Positions 7,796-15,522 are shown, counted from the first letter of the stretch. The stretch is DNA of 64,000 bases from an uncultured Prevotellaceae bacterium (GCA_900315105.1 OMXX01000001.1:124001-188000), one strand, 5' to 3'. The notes: generated by a model not told the origin, from the letters alone. Numbers and translations are program-made.

Positions 7796-7837
7796 AATTA
7801 TTAAGAAACGTTCCCGAAGGGAACAGGCACGAAGTGC
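7796..7837. promoter_or_regulatory. CTATTATTAAG-like motif followed by two GAA-loop mini-hairpins
   Basis: CAATTATTAAGAAAC (7796-7810) is close to the motif found before many genes of this phage. It is followed by GTTCCC-GAA-GGGAAC (7810-7824) and GCAC-GAA-GTGC (7827-7837), two perfect hairpins with the same three-base GAA loop. Such loops are unusually stable even in single-stranded DNA. Confidence 0.45.
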
Positions 7838-7992
7838 ATTACCAAATAAACCCCATAAAACCACCTTATTTTCCCCAAAAATCTTTTCCGAATTATAAAA
7901 AACCTTAAAAAACACACCCCAAAAATTTTTTCGGCCTCATTTTCAAGTCCGATTTTCCTATTATTTATCGGTAATACTCATAAGCCAGCCCC

Positions 7993-8066
7993 ATCCCAGA
8001 CTGATGACCTAATGGTACGGTGATACATATATAGCGATGTAGGTTCGAGTCCTTCCTTTCTGGGAT
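7993..8066 (+). ncRNA. tRNA-like element (degenerate or decoy)
   Basis: ATCCCAGA (7993-8000) pairs perfectly with TCTGGGAT (8059-8066), enclosing a 5-bp anticodon-like arm (TACAT/ATGTA) and a T-arm-like AGG-TTCGAGT-CCT. A D-arm is present only loosely (ACC/GGT around TAATGGTAC). The acceptor helix can extend outward (GCCAG at 7984 with CTGGC at 8072). It does not fold as a canonical tRNA: extra bases sit before the D-arm and after the T-arm. A degenerate phage tRNA or tRNA-mimic is the best reading. Confidence 0.3.
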
Positions 8067-8192
8067 CGGGACTGGCAATAAGAGACAATTCTTTCTTTAC
8101 AACTCCATATTCAATCAGTGCGCTGCTCACTCACATACTGATACCCAAGCTTTATGAGAGAAACGTAAGGGCGCACTTTTCTTTTCGACATT

Positions 8193-8387
8193 ATGCAAAA
8201 AAGACTTATAATATCAATACTCTTCATTCCAGCCATTCTTATAACAATATGCTGGGAATTTCTCAGTTTCCTGTCATACCCGATTATAGCATGGATATAC
8301 TGGATAAGAACAGGCAAGACAGATATAAGCCACATCTTCGACAAGATAGTACGTATCCCAATAGACACCTGGAAATCAATCTTATAA
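8193..8387 (+). CDS. Small membrane protein, 64 aa
   Basis: Residues 3-40 are strongly hydrophobic, either two short membrane segments or one long one (LIISILFIPAILITICWEF then YPIIAWIYWI), followed by an amphipathic tail. It is the first gene of a rightward set of small genes. Function unknown; an inner-membrane location is likely. Confidence 0.55.
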   Translation: MQKRLIISILFIPAILITICWEFLSFLSYPIIAWIYWIRTGKTDISHIFDKIVRIPIDTWKSIL

Positions 8388-8399
8388 AACAACAATAAT

Positions 8400-8840
8400 A
8401 TGGAACAAAGTCATTGCGAATTGCTAATCAATATCCTGATGGATAAGATAGCAGCCCTCGACTGTGAGAATAAGAAACTCATAGAACAAAAACTGGAGTT
8501 AGAAGAAAGGATCGGCAAACCATTTGTCTTCAAAACACAAGAAGAAGAACTAACCGATCCCCAAGAAGTCCAGGAACGCCTTATCAAGTATGAACGTAGG
8601 ATCATGGAGCTTGTCAATATCGCCAACAAAGAGACCGCAAGGGCAAATAAGGCTGAAGCTGCTAACCAGTTTACAATCGACAACAAACATACCTGTGACC
8701 ACCAATACATTCAAGAGTATATCCTTGAACTGGAAAATCATGTGAAGGAACAACATACTATGCTTAACAGTAAGCAAAACCTTATCGACAAACTCGAAAG
8801 GAAAATCAACGACCTACAACAAAAACCAGAAGAAGAATGA
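8400..8840 (+). CDS. Coiled-coil protein, 146 aa
   Basis: Nearly the whole sequence is charged and helical with heptad-like leucines (residues 10-40 and 105-145), broken by a His/Cys-containing linker (DNKHTCDHQYIQ) near residue 98. It is probably an elongated homodimer. It overlaps the next gene by four bases (ATGA). Such proteins are common in Bacteroidetes phage accessory operons and have no established role. Confidence 0.65.
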   Translation: MEQSHCELLINILMDKIAALDCENKKLIEQKLELEERIGKPFVFKTQEEELTDPQEVQERLIKYERRIMELVNIANKETARANKAEAANQFTIDNKHTCDHQYIQEYILELENHVKEQHTMLNSKQNLIDKLERKINDLQQKPEEE

Positions 8841-9028
8841 CAAAAGATGAATTTAACGCAATCTCATGGAACAGAAAGTCAGTAGTCTCAGATGACTACG
8901 GACATACTGGACATATACTTTCAGTGAACTTTGAGTATGGTATCATCCACTATGATGATGATATTAAGAAATGTTCATTCGGCAGACATTACAGGGATTT
9001 AAGATACATGGGAGAACATGACAGATAG
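8837..9028 (+). CDS. Hypothetical protein, 63 aa
   Basis: A small soluble protein with a beta-rich pattern (SDDYGHTGHILSVNFEYGIIHYDDD) resembling a short SH3-like or barrel fold. The four-base overlap with 8400-8840 and the overlap with the next gene mark it as part of a coupled operon. No family recognised. Confidence 0.6.
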   Translation: MTKDEFNAISWNRKSVVSDDYGHTGHILSVNFEYGIIHYDDDIKKCSFGRHYRDLRYMGEHDR

Positions 9029-9470
9029 GGATAAGGCAATAAGGCTTGTGAACGCCTATTTCGATGGTGAGGAAATACAGATGTTTGATCCCATACATGG
9101 AGTGGAGGAATGGGTATCAGCAGTAAACAACCCACACTACTGGAGCTATCTGGAGTCATTCTGTCAGAACGTCAACCGCTACAGGATCATCAGGGACTGC
9201 CCACCGCATAAGAAGAGATCACCGATTGTCAAACAATTAATAAAACTTACGACTATGAGCAAGAATCAGAAGAACATGGTAAAGTTCCTAATAGCGGCAG
9301 CAGCTACAGGACTGTTACTCTATTGTGTTTCACGAGAGCCTATGAAAGTACAACACTTCATAGGAGCTGTGCTTTCATTAATAACCTGGGGATGGTATGC
9401 CGTTCAGGTCTTCAAAGGCGATAAGGGAAACAATGAAATCTCAGAGAACAAAACGGAGGACAAGAAATGA
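9018..9470 (+). CDS. Two-part protein with a C-terminal membrane domain, 150 aa
   Basis: Residues 1-75 are soluble and charged. Residues 85-130 hold two membrane segments (FLIAAAATGLLLYCV and FIGAVLSLITWGWYAVQV), followed by a short charged tail. An internal ATG at 9256 (MSKNQKNMVKFL) could start a separate membrane protein, so this may be a fusion or an overlapping pair. Function unknown. Confidence 0.55.
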   Translation: MTDRDKAIRLVNAYFDGEEIQMFDPIHGVEEWVSAVNNPHYWSYLESFCQNVNRYRIIRDCPPHKKRSPIVKQLIKLTTMSKNQKNMVKFLIAAAATGLLLYCVSREPMKVQHFIGAVLSLITWGWYAVQVFKGDKGNNEISENKTEDKK

Positions 9471-9682
9471 ATACATGTGAGAAATGCAAGCATTGTAGTA
9501 GTATCCCGACCTACGATGGCAAGGATTTTGTCTATGAATGTCAGAAAGCATGTACCAGGGAAGTACTGAAAGGCTTTCGGGTTCCGACACCATGCAGAGA
9601 GATCAGAAATGTAGTTGGGGATAATTGTCCTGAATATGACAAAAGCCTGTGGAAAACTTTCCTACATTGGCTATTTGATTAG
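9467..9682 (+). CDS. Cysteine-rich small protein, 71 aa
   Basis: The N-terminus has a CxxCxxC pattern (CEKCKHC) and four more cysteines at about 27, 31, 45 and 56, arranged like a zinc-binding or disulfide-rich domain. The C-terminus (KTFLHWLFD) is hydrophobic. It overlaps the previous gene by four bases and closes this small operon. Confidence 0.6.
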   Translation: MNTCEKCKHCSSIPTYDGKDFVYECQKACTREVLKGFRVPTPCREIRNVVGDNCPEYDKSLWKTFLHWLFD

Positions 9683-9752
9683 TGTTTTTTGACTTTGTAT
9701 AGTTAATAAGAGTTAAATTAACACATAAAATCAAAGAAAGTTGCAAAATTAT

Positions 9753-9783
9753 TTTGTCGTTGTAAAAATAATACTTACCTTTG
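9753..9783 (+). promoter_or_regulatory. Bacteroidetes-type promoter before a leader RNA
   Basis: TTTG (9753-9756), 19 bp, TACCTTTG (9776-9783): an essentially perfect primary-sigma promoter. Transcription would start near 9790 and produce the short terminator-ended leader described next. Confidence 0.75.
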
Positions 9784-9789
9784 CAATGC

Positions 9790-9913
9790 TTGATGATTGA
9801 GCCGCAGCTTTCTGATAGTAACGACATAGAATAGTCCCCGTAAGGGAATTAGAATACAAGAAGACTAAACGGCACTGTCTGCGACTTTTAGGTGCCTGTT
9901 TAGTCTCTTTTTT
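9790..9913 (+). ncRNA. Short leader or small RNA ending in an intrinsic terminator
   Basis: About 120 nt run from the promoter to a terminator. Its left arm, AGACTAAACGGCAC (9862-9875), pairs with its right arm (9892-9906), followed by CTTTTTT (9907-9913). The next gene's ATG is the very next base, so the terminator must be read through for that gene to be expressed from this promoter. It is either an attenuator or a stable small RNA. The same layout recurs at 61144-61250. Confidence 0.65.
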
Positions 9914-10975
9914 ATGTCTATGATAAGACTTCGCATATCAAGATATTACCTCAATGGTATCTGTTATGGCATGGATAATATTCTCAATGCCGTAACAGCT
10001 TCTTGTATTGCAAAAGCCGCACACTCATCATCAAGCATCCATTCCATCAGCATCAACAACCTTCAGGGCTTGCTTCACACCAGCTTCAATACGGCTAAAA
10101 GCGTTTATGCCTCATTATTGAAACTGAGGTTTGCAAGACTGGAGGAAGTTGGTACTGATAAAAATATGATATTTTCCAGTCTTCAGAGAAAAGATAATAA
10201 CGGATATGTCTATGTGTACGCACATGTAGATCATAATGGTGTGCATCTTTTCAACTATTCTGGAGAATACCCAGTTTTCGAGAATTGTCCGCAGACCTTC
10301 AAAGAAGCTAAGAATGTAATCCTTGAGCTTGCCATGTGCATGAAGACAGCCCTTTATAATCAGGCTGCTGATTCCGAAGAAGAGTGCAATGGTGAGGATC
10401 ATGAAGAGGTGTCTCTGTCCGATATGGCACAGCGAGAGGGAATATATTGGAAGTTTTATGCTGGATGGTCTGAATTTTTCATAAATAAGGGATATAACCC
10501 AGATATTAAATGGAATATCTCAACCAAGACGAAAGATGATAAGGTTAAGAATGAGGAACAGAAGAACACCAGACCTATAGCCCTGACGTTTATAGAAAAA
10601 TCTTTCTTCAACAAAACTCAATCTCTCAGTACCATTAAGAGACTTATGAAGCAGGCTATTGATAATGGCTTGCTGAAGAAGTATGACAATGGCAGAATCC
10701 TTATCTACTACGAGGACACAGACACATTTACAAAACACCACGATCCTAAGACATCCTACCTCTTTGACAAGGAAGGAAAGCCAACGAAGCTTTTCTTCAG
10801 GATCAACAAGAGGGAAATGAAAATCAATGGTGATTTGAAAAAGGCACGTTCTACCCAGCCAAAAGTGACTGATGCGTGGAAGCAGCCTGGAATGAACTCG
10901 TATGCTGTCAAAGCGGTTGGAGTGCTGGACGGACTGGCCAAGCACTCTAAGTCTGCCACATTCTTCTTGTGTTGA
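9914..10975 (+). CDS. Probable DNA-binding (winged-helix-type) protein, 353 aa
   Basis: The N-terminal half (residues 20-130) and a segment near 215-250 (SLSTIKRLMKQAIDNGLL, then GRILIYYE) have the helix-helix-wing pattern of winged-helix proteins such as plasmid and phage replication initiators or regulators. The C-terminal third is basic. The ATG at 9914 lies directly behind a terminator; a later start (for example 9968) is possible. Control by attenuation would suit a protein whose dose matters. The role is inferred only. Confidence 0.5.
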   Translation: MSMIRLRISRYYLNGICYGMDNILNAVTASCIAKAAHSSSSIHSISINNLQGLLHTSFNTAKSVYASLLKLRFARLEEVGTDKNMIFSSLQRKDNNGYVYVYAHVDHNGVHLFNYSGEYPVFENCPQTFKEAKNVILELAMCMKTALYNQAADSEEECNGEDHEEVSLSDMAQREGIYWKFYAGWSEFFINKGYNPDIKWNISTKTKDDKVKNEEQKNTRPIALTFIEKSFFNKTQSLSTIKRLMKQAIDNGLLKKYDNGRILIYYEDTDTFTKHHDPKTSYLFDKEGKPTKLFFRINKREMKINGDLKKARSTQPKVTDAWKQPGMNSYAVKAVGVLDGLAKHSKSATFFLC

Positions 10976-11155
10976 TTTGTACCATTTTTCTTGGTTCTTC
11001 CATTTTGAGCTATATGTAAATGATTATATCTTACGATATATTTACTGAGGATTAATGTTTATTTATAAAGTTCTTTAATAATATTTTAAGAGTTATTTAA
11101 GGGTTTTTTAAGTTTTATTTTAATTCTCTTCAATTATAGCCAATAATAACATATA

Positions 11156-11569
11156 ATGGACAAATATTATATCTATACTGACATCAGTAGCTGTAAATAT
11201 GGAGGTTATATAGCCACATACGCAATAGCTTATAATGGCAATATGGTATATTCTGAAGGTGCATATCTTCCAAATTACACAAGCCCTCGTAGCAGATTAG
11301 CAGTTATTGGTAGAGCAATGCAGCAAATTCCCAGTAATTCTGATGTTGTTCTTCAGACCACAGATGAATATGCAGTCTTTGCGTTTAACTTTAAGGGGTT
11401 CTTTAAGGAAAACATGAAGAATGCTGAAGAATTAAAGGTTATTTTGGAGAATAAGAGACGTATGAGGTCTTGTTATGTTCAAAAGTTAAAATTCCAGTAT
11501 CTTCATGAATATTGTCAGAAGCAATGCAAAAAGATAAAGCATGATCTAAAGAAGAAAGGCTATTATTAA
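11156..11569 (+). CDS. RNase H-fold-like protein, 137 aa, active site incomplete
   Basis: Residues 4-75 follow the RNase HI strand pattern: a first strand with Asp (YYIYTDIS), a glycine-rich second strand (YGGYIATYAIAY), a helix (SRLAVIGRAMQQI) and a strand with a second Asp (VVLQTTDEYAV). The helix carries Arg-Leu where the catalytic Glu normally sits. The C-terminal 40 residues are a very basic helix. It may be a nucleic-acid-binding RNase H relative rather than an active nuclease. Confidence 0.45.
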   Translation: MDKYYIYTDISSCKYGGYIATYAIAYNGNMVYSEGAYLPNYTSPRSRLAVIGRAMQQIPSNSDVVLQTTDEYAVFAFNFKGFFKENMKNAEELKVILENKRRMRSCYVQKLKFQYLHEYCQKQCKKIKHDLKKKGYY

Positions 11570-11577
11570 TAAAAACT
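11560..11577 (+). promoter_or_regulatory. CTATTATTAAGAAAA-type motif
   Basis: CTATTATTAATAAAAAC overlaps the stop codon of the gene ending at 11569 and runs to the ATG at 11578. It is one of the recurring motif copies discussed in the findings. Confidence 0.55.
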
Positions 11578-12123
11578 ATGGCAACAATAGATGAAATGAC
11601 CACAACCATGAACAGGCTCATAGATTCTGAAGGATCTGTAAGTATTCCAGGTCTTGATTTCTCTTCAGTGGTTGACAATCTGGTTGAGAAGAAATATGCT
11701 GATTCACTTTCAGCATGTGAAACGTCAACCGAGCGCATGGAGATGAAAGACAGGCTTTCCAAGTATTATACTGAAGGTGAAGGAAAACTGACAGTACAGA
11801 CAGAGATAGCTTCTATCAAGTCTAATTTTTTAGCAGCTAAGGATCAGCTTTCCTTTGTAAGTGAGGCTGTGGTGGCTAATACGGCAAGCAATCTTCTACC
11901 CCCAATGATAGGTACGGCCTCACCTAACCCAGCTTATATTTTTGCTGAGAATAAAGTCAAGCTTAATCAGATGAAGGCGATGCTGAAGAATATCAGTGCT
12001 TGTATTGTTAATCTCCTGAAGTCTGCAATCAATCTGATGTTCCAGCTTCCAAGCTCTGTGATGGCTGTGATTGATACTTTTGCAACGGTCAAATCAGCAG
12101 TAGAATCAATTCCAGTAGCATAG
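11578..12123 (+). CDS. Helical hypothetical protein, 181 aa
   Basis: A largely helical Ala/Ser/Leu/Met-rich protein. The middle segment (residues 90-125) contains a Pro-rich turn (LLPPMIGTASPNPAY), and the C-terminal 50 residues form an amphipathic or hydrophobic helix. No signal peptide. Behind its own motif copy, it may be a late or structural component. Function unknown. Confidence 0.6.
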   Translation: MATIDEMTTTMNRLIDSEGSVSIPGLDFSSVVDNLVEKKYADSLSACETSTERMEMKDRLSKYYTEGEGKLTVQTEIASIKSNFLAAKDQLSFVSEAVVANTASNLLPPMIGTASPNPAYIFAENKVKLNQMKAMLKNISACIVNLLKSAINLMFQLPSSVMAVIDTFATVKSAVESIPVA

Positions 12124-12126
12124 GTG

Positions 12127-12143
12127 TCTATTATTAAGAAAAC
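12127..12143 (+). promoter_or_regulatory. CTATTATTAAGAAAA motif
   Basis: TCTATTATTAAGAAAAC lies in the 31-bp gap between two genes, about 12 nt before the ATG at 12155. It is an exact consensus copy. Confidence 0.6.
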
Positions 12144-12154
12144 ATCATTGTGCA

Positions 12155-12544
12155 ATGGATTACACAACTATTATATCATTCATCACTTCTGCCGCATTGA
12201 TCGGCAGTCTGATATTAAATTGGGTTCAGTTTCGTGCCAGTAAAAGGGGCACACAGTTAGACAATTATGCCAAGCAGCTTGATCTGATAGTCAACCTTCA
12301 GAAGACCAAGGATCAGAAGTATCAGGAAGCCTTGAAAAATAAGGATCTTGAAATAGAGTCGTTGCGAAAGGATATGGTTAATATGCAGGAAAAGTTGGAT
12401 CGTTATTCGGAACGATTAAACGTTCTGCAAAATGCAGTCAACAGACTCATAGGTGATGGATGTAAGGATTCTCAATGTCCAGCTAAGAAGCCATATACTA
12501 TTGAGGATCTAACAGGAATATTGAATATAGAGCAAGGGAAATAA
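12155..12544 (+). CDS. Membrane-anchored coiled-coil protein, 129 aa
   Basis: One N-terminal membrane segment (residues 5-24, TIISFITSAALIGSLILNWV) is followed by a long charged coiled coil (residues 35-105) and a CxxxxC pair (CKDSQC). The shape resembles small phage inner-membrane proteins, including spanin-like or anchor proteins, but the order of parts does not identify one. A bidirectional terminator follows. Confidence 0.6.
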   Translation: MDYTTIISFITSAALIGSLILNWVQFRASKRGTQLDNYAKQLDLIVNLQKTKDQKYQEALKNKDLEIESLRKDMVNMQEKLDRYSERLNVLQNAVNRLIGDGCKDSQCPAKKPYTIEDLTGILNIEQGK

Positions 12545-12591
12545 GTGTAAGGTTTTTATAAGGTAGAAAAGAAATTAGGTTTTTTATTGAC

Positions 12592-12630
12592 CAGCCGCCC
12601 ATACGTGATGTACAGGCGGCTGTTTTATTG
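12592..12630. terminator. Bidirectional intrinsic terminator
   Basis: CAGCCGCC and GGCGGCTG form an 8-bp GC-rich stem around a 15-nt loop, with TTTTATT on the plus side and an A-rich flank that serves the minus side. It separates the plus gene 12155-12544 from the convergent minus gene 12625-12792. Confidence 0.75.
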
Positions 12631-12792
12631 TTCCTTTTTCTTGAACCAGATACATGCTAAGTCATTCTCCTGAGCATACCCCTTAAAGGCTGCTGCATAG
12701 GGGCATTCATGGAAGACTTTCTTGCGTACCTTCTTGACTACATTACCCAGCCTGTCACATCTGCCACATCTTCTGATGATTTGTTTTTCCAT
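12625..12792 (-). CDS. Small Cys-containing protein, 55 aa
   Basis: The frame starts MEKQIIRRCGRCDRLG: a CxxC followed by HECPY and a final cysteine, suggesting a small zinc-binding domain with a basic surface. It starts one base after the stop of the winged-helix gene 12794-13345 and so forms a two-gene operon with it. Function unknown. Confidence 0.55.
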   Translation of the reverse strand: MEKQIIRRCGRCDRLGNVVKKVRKKVFHECPYAAAFKGYAQENDLACIWFKKKEQ

Positions 12793-12793
12793 A

Positions 12794-13345
12794 TTACACA
12801 TATTCTTCTGCTTCCACCCCAGTCTTCTCAGTATATTTTATATCAAGAAGCTCAAGGGCTATTTCTTTAGGGTTGTTAATGTTCTGATCTTCCATTTCAT
12901 TTCTGAAAGCTCGTGCTGCACCAGGGAGTCTGTCTTTCAGGATGTCGTTGAGTTTCTGAATGGTGTTGAAGTTAATCTTCTTCAACTTCCTTCTTCCCTC
13001 GTGATCCTGAGTTATAATACCCATGCTTTCAAGTGAATTGAGTACCGTTGTAATTGTGGTCTCAGATACCCCAAGTTCCTTTGCCAGTGTCTTTCTTCTT
13101 ATCTGACAAGTAGAGTGGTTCTTTAACTGACTGAGGATTCTTGCGAATACCCTGATTTCTGAAGCAGAGAGATAATCTATCAGGACTAAGGGGATGGGTA
13201 CTAAGTCACCTATAAACTGCTGCTTCTGATATATTGCTACATCAACGCAGTATTTTCTCTTAACCTGGATCTCTGATAACGTAAGCTGCTGGTCGGTGCC
13301 GATTATATCCACCTCTCCCAGATTGATTTTATGTCTTTTTTCCAT
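12794..13345 (-). CDS. Winged-helix regulator-like protein, 183 aa
   Basis: Residues 55-125 form a helix-turn-helix with wing: a helix ending ILSQLKNHSTCQIRRKTLA, a recognition helix (LGVSETTITTVLNSLESMG) and a beta hairpin (IITQDHEGRRKLKKI). This matches MarR/replication-initiator-like winged helices. It is transcribed divergently from 13443 over a region with a perfect inverted repeat, which suggests it represses its own and the divergent promoter. Alternatives are a replication initiator or transcription activator. Confidence 0.65.
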   Translation of the reverse strand: MEKRHKINLGEVDIIGTDQQLTLSEIQVKRKYCVDVAIYQKQQFIGDLVPIPLVLIDYLSASEIRVFARILSQLKNHSTCQIRRKTLAKELGVSETTITTVLNSLESMGIITQDHEGRRKLKKINFNTIQKLNDILKDRLPGAARAFRNEMEDQNINNPKEIALELLDIKYTEKTGVEAEEYV

Positions 13346-13351
13346 AACTTG

Positions 13352-13426
13352 TTTTACCTATTTTACCAATAATAGAAAGTTTATTTGACTTTTTAGTGGG
13401 AAATAGGTAAAATTTTTGTATTTTTG
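13352..13426. promoter_or_regulatory. Divergent control region with 12-bp inverted repeat
   Basis: TTTTACCTATTT (13352-13363) and AAATAGGTAAAA (13401-13412) are perfect inverted copies 37 bp apart; TTTTACC is also repeated at 13361. A -7-like TATTTTTG (13419-13426) points to the plus gene at 13443. On the minus strand CTATTATTGGTAAAAT (13375-13360) resembles the recurrent phage motif, 15 nt before the start of the winged-helix gene. Confidence 0.55.
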
Positions 13427-13442
13427 TCGAAAATTTCACATT

Positions 13443-14333
13443 ATGAAGACAAAAGAACAAATAATAAGGCAGATAAAGCTATATAAGTTTACGGATGAGG
13501 AATGGCAGAAAGTCTATGCTTTTTGTAGGGATAACTATGGTACAGGCTTCAACAAACCTTTCAGGGGTAAATATGAATGTGACTATCTCAAATTCATGGA
13601 CTGGATGGATAATGGCTTTGGTTCTGGGGATCTCGTAAGGTGTGGCGATGATAGTGCCGCCATCATATCCTATGTCATTGATGATAACGTGTACTATTGT
13701 GCGTATTTCGATATGGACGATAATCTTATAATCATGGAGGATAAACTATATAAGGCAAGGAATTTCAGTAGAGAATTGTTACCTGAGAATGAAGCCCATA
13801 AATTCTACGACATCATCAACCAGGCTGGGTATCGCATCTCGGTTATCAATGGGGTGATTTGCAAGAAATCACCTCTTAGGATAGGCGAGGCAAGGTTCTT
13901 CAGCTATCAGGGAAAATCCTTGTATGGAGTAGTTAAGGGTTATGATGATAATGGTGCTGTGTTTGGTTTCGGATATTCTGATGATACATTCATAAATAAG
14001 GAAATCAAGGTGCCAATGGAAGATGTGCATGATATTGTGAGTAGTACTGCGGAAGATAAGATGGATGAAGAGATAGCTGCCAAGTATCATGTAAGATGGC
14101 ATCAGGCATTGAAGCGGCTATGCTATCTTTCTGCAAGAGCGCCTAAAGGTGGAAGGTACTATTATCTTACCGACAAATTTACTTTTGCCGTTACAAAGGA
14201 GAATTACAGCAAAGTGTCGGATATGAGATATGAAATGGGGAACTATTTCAATTCATGGGAGGATATTACGGCATTTTTCATGAAGCTGAAGGCACTGAGA
14301 AGCGACATGATAGACAAGGGGGAAATAAAATAG
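13443..14333 (+). CDS. Unrecognised soluble protein, 296 aa
   Basis: The start at 13443 (MKTKEQIIRQIKLYK) is chosen because the probable promoter lies just upstream, which would put earlier in-frame starts outside the mRNA. The protein is tyrosine- and aspartate-rich with a repeated beta-strand pattern (residues 60-200, GDDSAAIISYVIDDNVYYCA). No family recognised. It is divergent from, and probably co-regulated with, the winged-helix gene. Confidence 0.65.
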   Translation: MKTKEQIIRQIKLYKFTDEEWQKVYAFCRDNYGTGFNKPFRGKYECDYLKFMDWMDNGFGSGDLVRCGDDSAAIISYVIDDNVYYCAYFDMDDNLIIMEDKLYKARNFSRELLPENEAHKFYDIINQAGYRISVINGVICKKSPLRIGEARFFSYQGKSLYGVVKGYDDNGAVFGFGYSDDTFINKEIKVPMEDVHDIVSSTAEDKMDEEIAAKYHVRWHQALKRLCYLSARAPKGGRYYYLTDKFTFAVTKENYSKVSDMRYEMGNYFNSWEDITAFFMKLKALRSDMIDKGEIK

Positions 14334-14362
14334 GTAGGACTATCATCACTGACGATCCTACC
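14332..14362. terminator. Convergent terminator
   Basis: GGTAGGA and TCCTACC form a 7-bp stem between convergent genes. The U-runs are poor, so termination efficiency is uncertain. Confidence 0.45.
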
Positions 14363-14395
14363 CTACACAGTTAATTAATGAAATTAAAACTAAAT

Positions 14396-15202
14396 CTATT
14401 GTTTCCTAACGAAGCATTTACTCAGTGTGTTGTACCAGTTGTCGTATGCTTCCATATCAGACAACTTTTCAGCCTCTGACTTTACGTTGTGGCTGTTGTT
14501 CCATTCCTTTACTTTATAATAGTCGAAAGCAAAGTATGTATTGAGCTTATTGGAATCATAAAGTTCGGTGGCAAAGCACCCCTTAATCTCATCCAGTGGC
14601 AGCTCAAAGTATTCATATTCATGTTCCCACCATTCCTGGATCATATCATCATTGACAACGGCAGAGTAGGGGAGCTTCTTTATCCACATAGCCCAGCAGA
14701 ACATGGCTATTTCCATATCCGTAAGCTTATCCCATTGTTCATCTGTACCTTTGGCATAAGTCATGACTTTCCAGAAATAGAAGCGGTTTATCTTATATGA
14801 GTCGCTTTGTTCCTGATGGGTTTGTGCTACTTTCTTCCTGACATCAAAGACACCTTCAGCACATATTACAGAATAATCATCCTCAGTTGGAAAACTGAAC
14901 ATCTGCCTTGCCTTTTCGATACTGAGGTCTTTGATTTTGCGGACTCTGTAGCCATTATCTTCAATCTTTATTGTCGTTCCCATATAGGCTGCGTTCATAA
15001 AGTCATCGTAACAGCTATCTATGTAGCGGTCTAAGATCTCCGTAGGCACCTTAGCACCCCATAGATCTTCATCCTCATCCAGCAGTTCCTTGATACTGGA
15101 GAGAACGTATGCTATAAGGAGAGCGTGGGGATCACCAGCGTATTTTCTGGTGTTCTTCAGCATATCCTTTACTACGTCTGATGGATAATTGGGATATGTC
15201 AT
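14396..15202 (-). CDS. Unrecognised protein, 268 aa
   Basis: An acidic, aromatic-rich soluble protein. The first 60 residues are helical (VVKDMLKNTRKYAGDPHALL) and several Trp-rich segments follow (FCWAMWIKKLPYS, QEWWEHEYEYFEL). It overlaps the upstream gene by four bases. It lies in the minus operon with the recombinase. I do not recognise it. Confidence 0.6.
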   Translation of the reverse strand: MTYPNYPSDVVKDMLKNTRKYAGDPHALLIAYVLSSIKELLDEDEDLWGAKVPTEILDRYIDSCYDDFMNAAYMGTTIKIEDNGYRVRKIKDLSIEKARQMFSFPTEDDYSVICAEGVFDVRKKVAQTHQEQSDSYKINRFYFWKVMTYAKGTDEQWDKLTDMEIAMFCWAMWIKKLPYSAVVNDDMIQEWWEHEYEYFELPLDEIKGCFATELYDSNKLNTYFAFDYYKVKEWNNSHNVKSEAEKLSDMEAYDNWYNTLSKCFVRKQ

Positions 15203-15522
15203 TTTTTAATGGGGTTAAGTTGAACGTATTTGGGTTTGTTGTCATTCCCATCTCCAAGTATTGCCTGATTAAGCATTGAGAAGAATTTCTGCATATCATC
15301 CTTGTTTACTATCATCAGACCTATGACAGATGAGAACAGAATTGTTTTTGTTAGCTCATTTTGTTCCTCATTGTTGGCAGTGGCTGATGATATAATGGCT
15401 TCTATGACATCTCTGTCACCGCCATATTTTATCATGCTTACCTCATCGTTATCATCCAACATGAAACTGACACCAGCCAAATATTGTCCCATTGCCTCTT
15501 TTAATTTTTGATCCTTGCTCAT
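15199..15522 (-). CDS. Small helical protein, 107 aa
   Basis: Acidic and helical, with a hydrophobic stretch (residues 62-77, TILFSSVIGLMIVNK) that is too polar at its ends to be a confident membrane segment. Coupled to both neighbours by four-base overlaps. Function unknown. Confidence 0.55.
   Translation of the reverse strand: MSKDQKLKEAMGQYLAGVSFMLDDNDEVSMIKYGGDRDVIEAIISSATANNEEQNELTKTILFSSVIGLMIVNKDDMQKFFSMLNQAILGDGNDNKPKYVQLNPIKK

Larger units (their letters stand above)
6985..8192. other. Non-coding region with strand-composition switch; possible origin or control region
   Basis: About 1.2 kb without a credible gene. From about 7000 to 7550 the plus strand is A/G-rich with many poly-A/T tracts. 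From about 7555 to 7975 it becomes C-rich and G-poor, so the GC skew flips near 7550. Short repeats occur on the C-rich side (CCATCCGCACC twice; TTTTCAAGTCC near 7568 and 7943). This fits a replication origin, a transcription divide or a packaging region, without proof for any. Confidence 0.45.
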
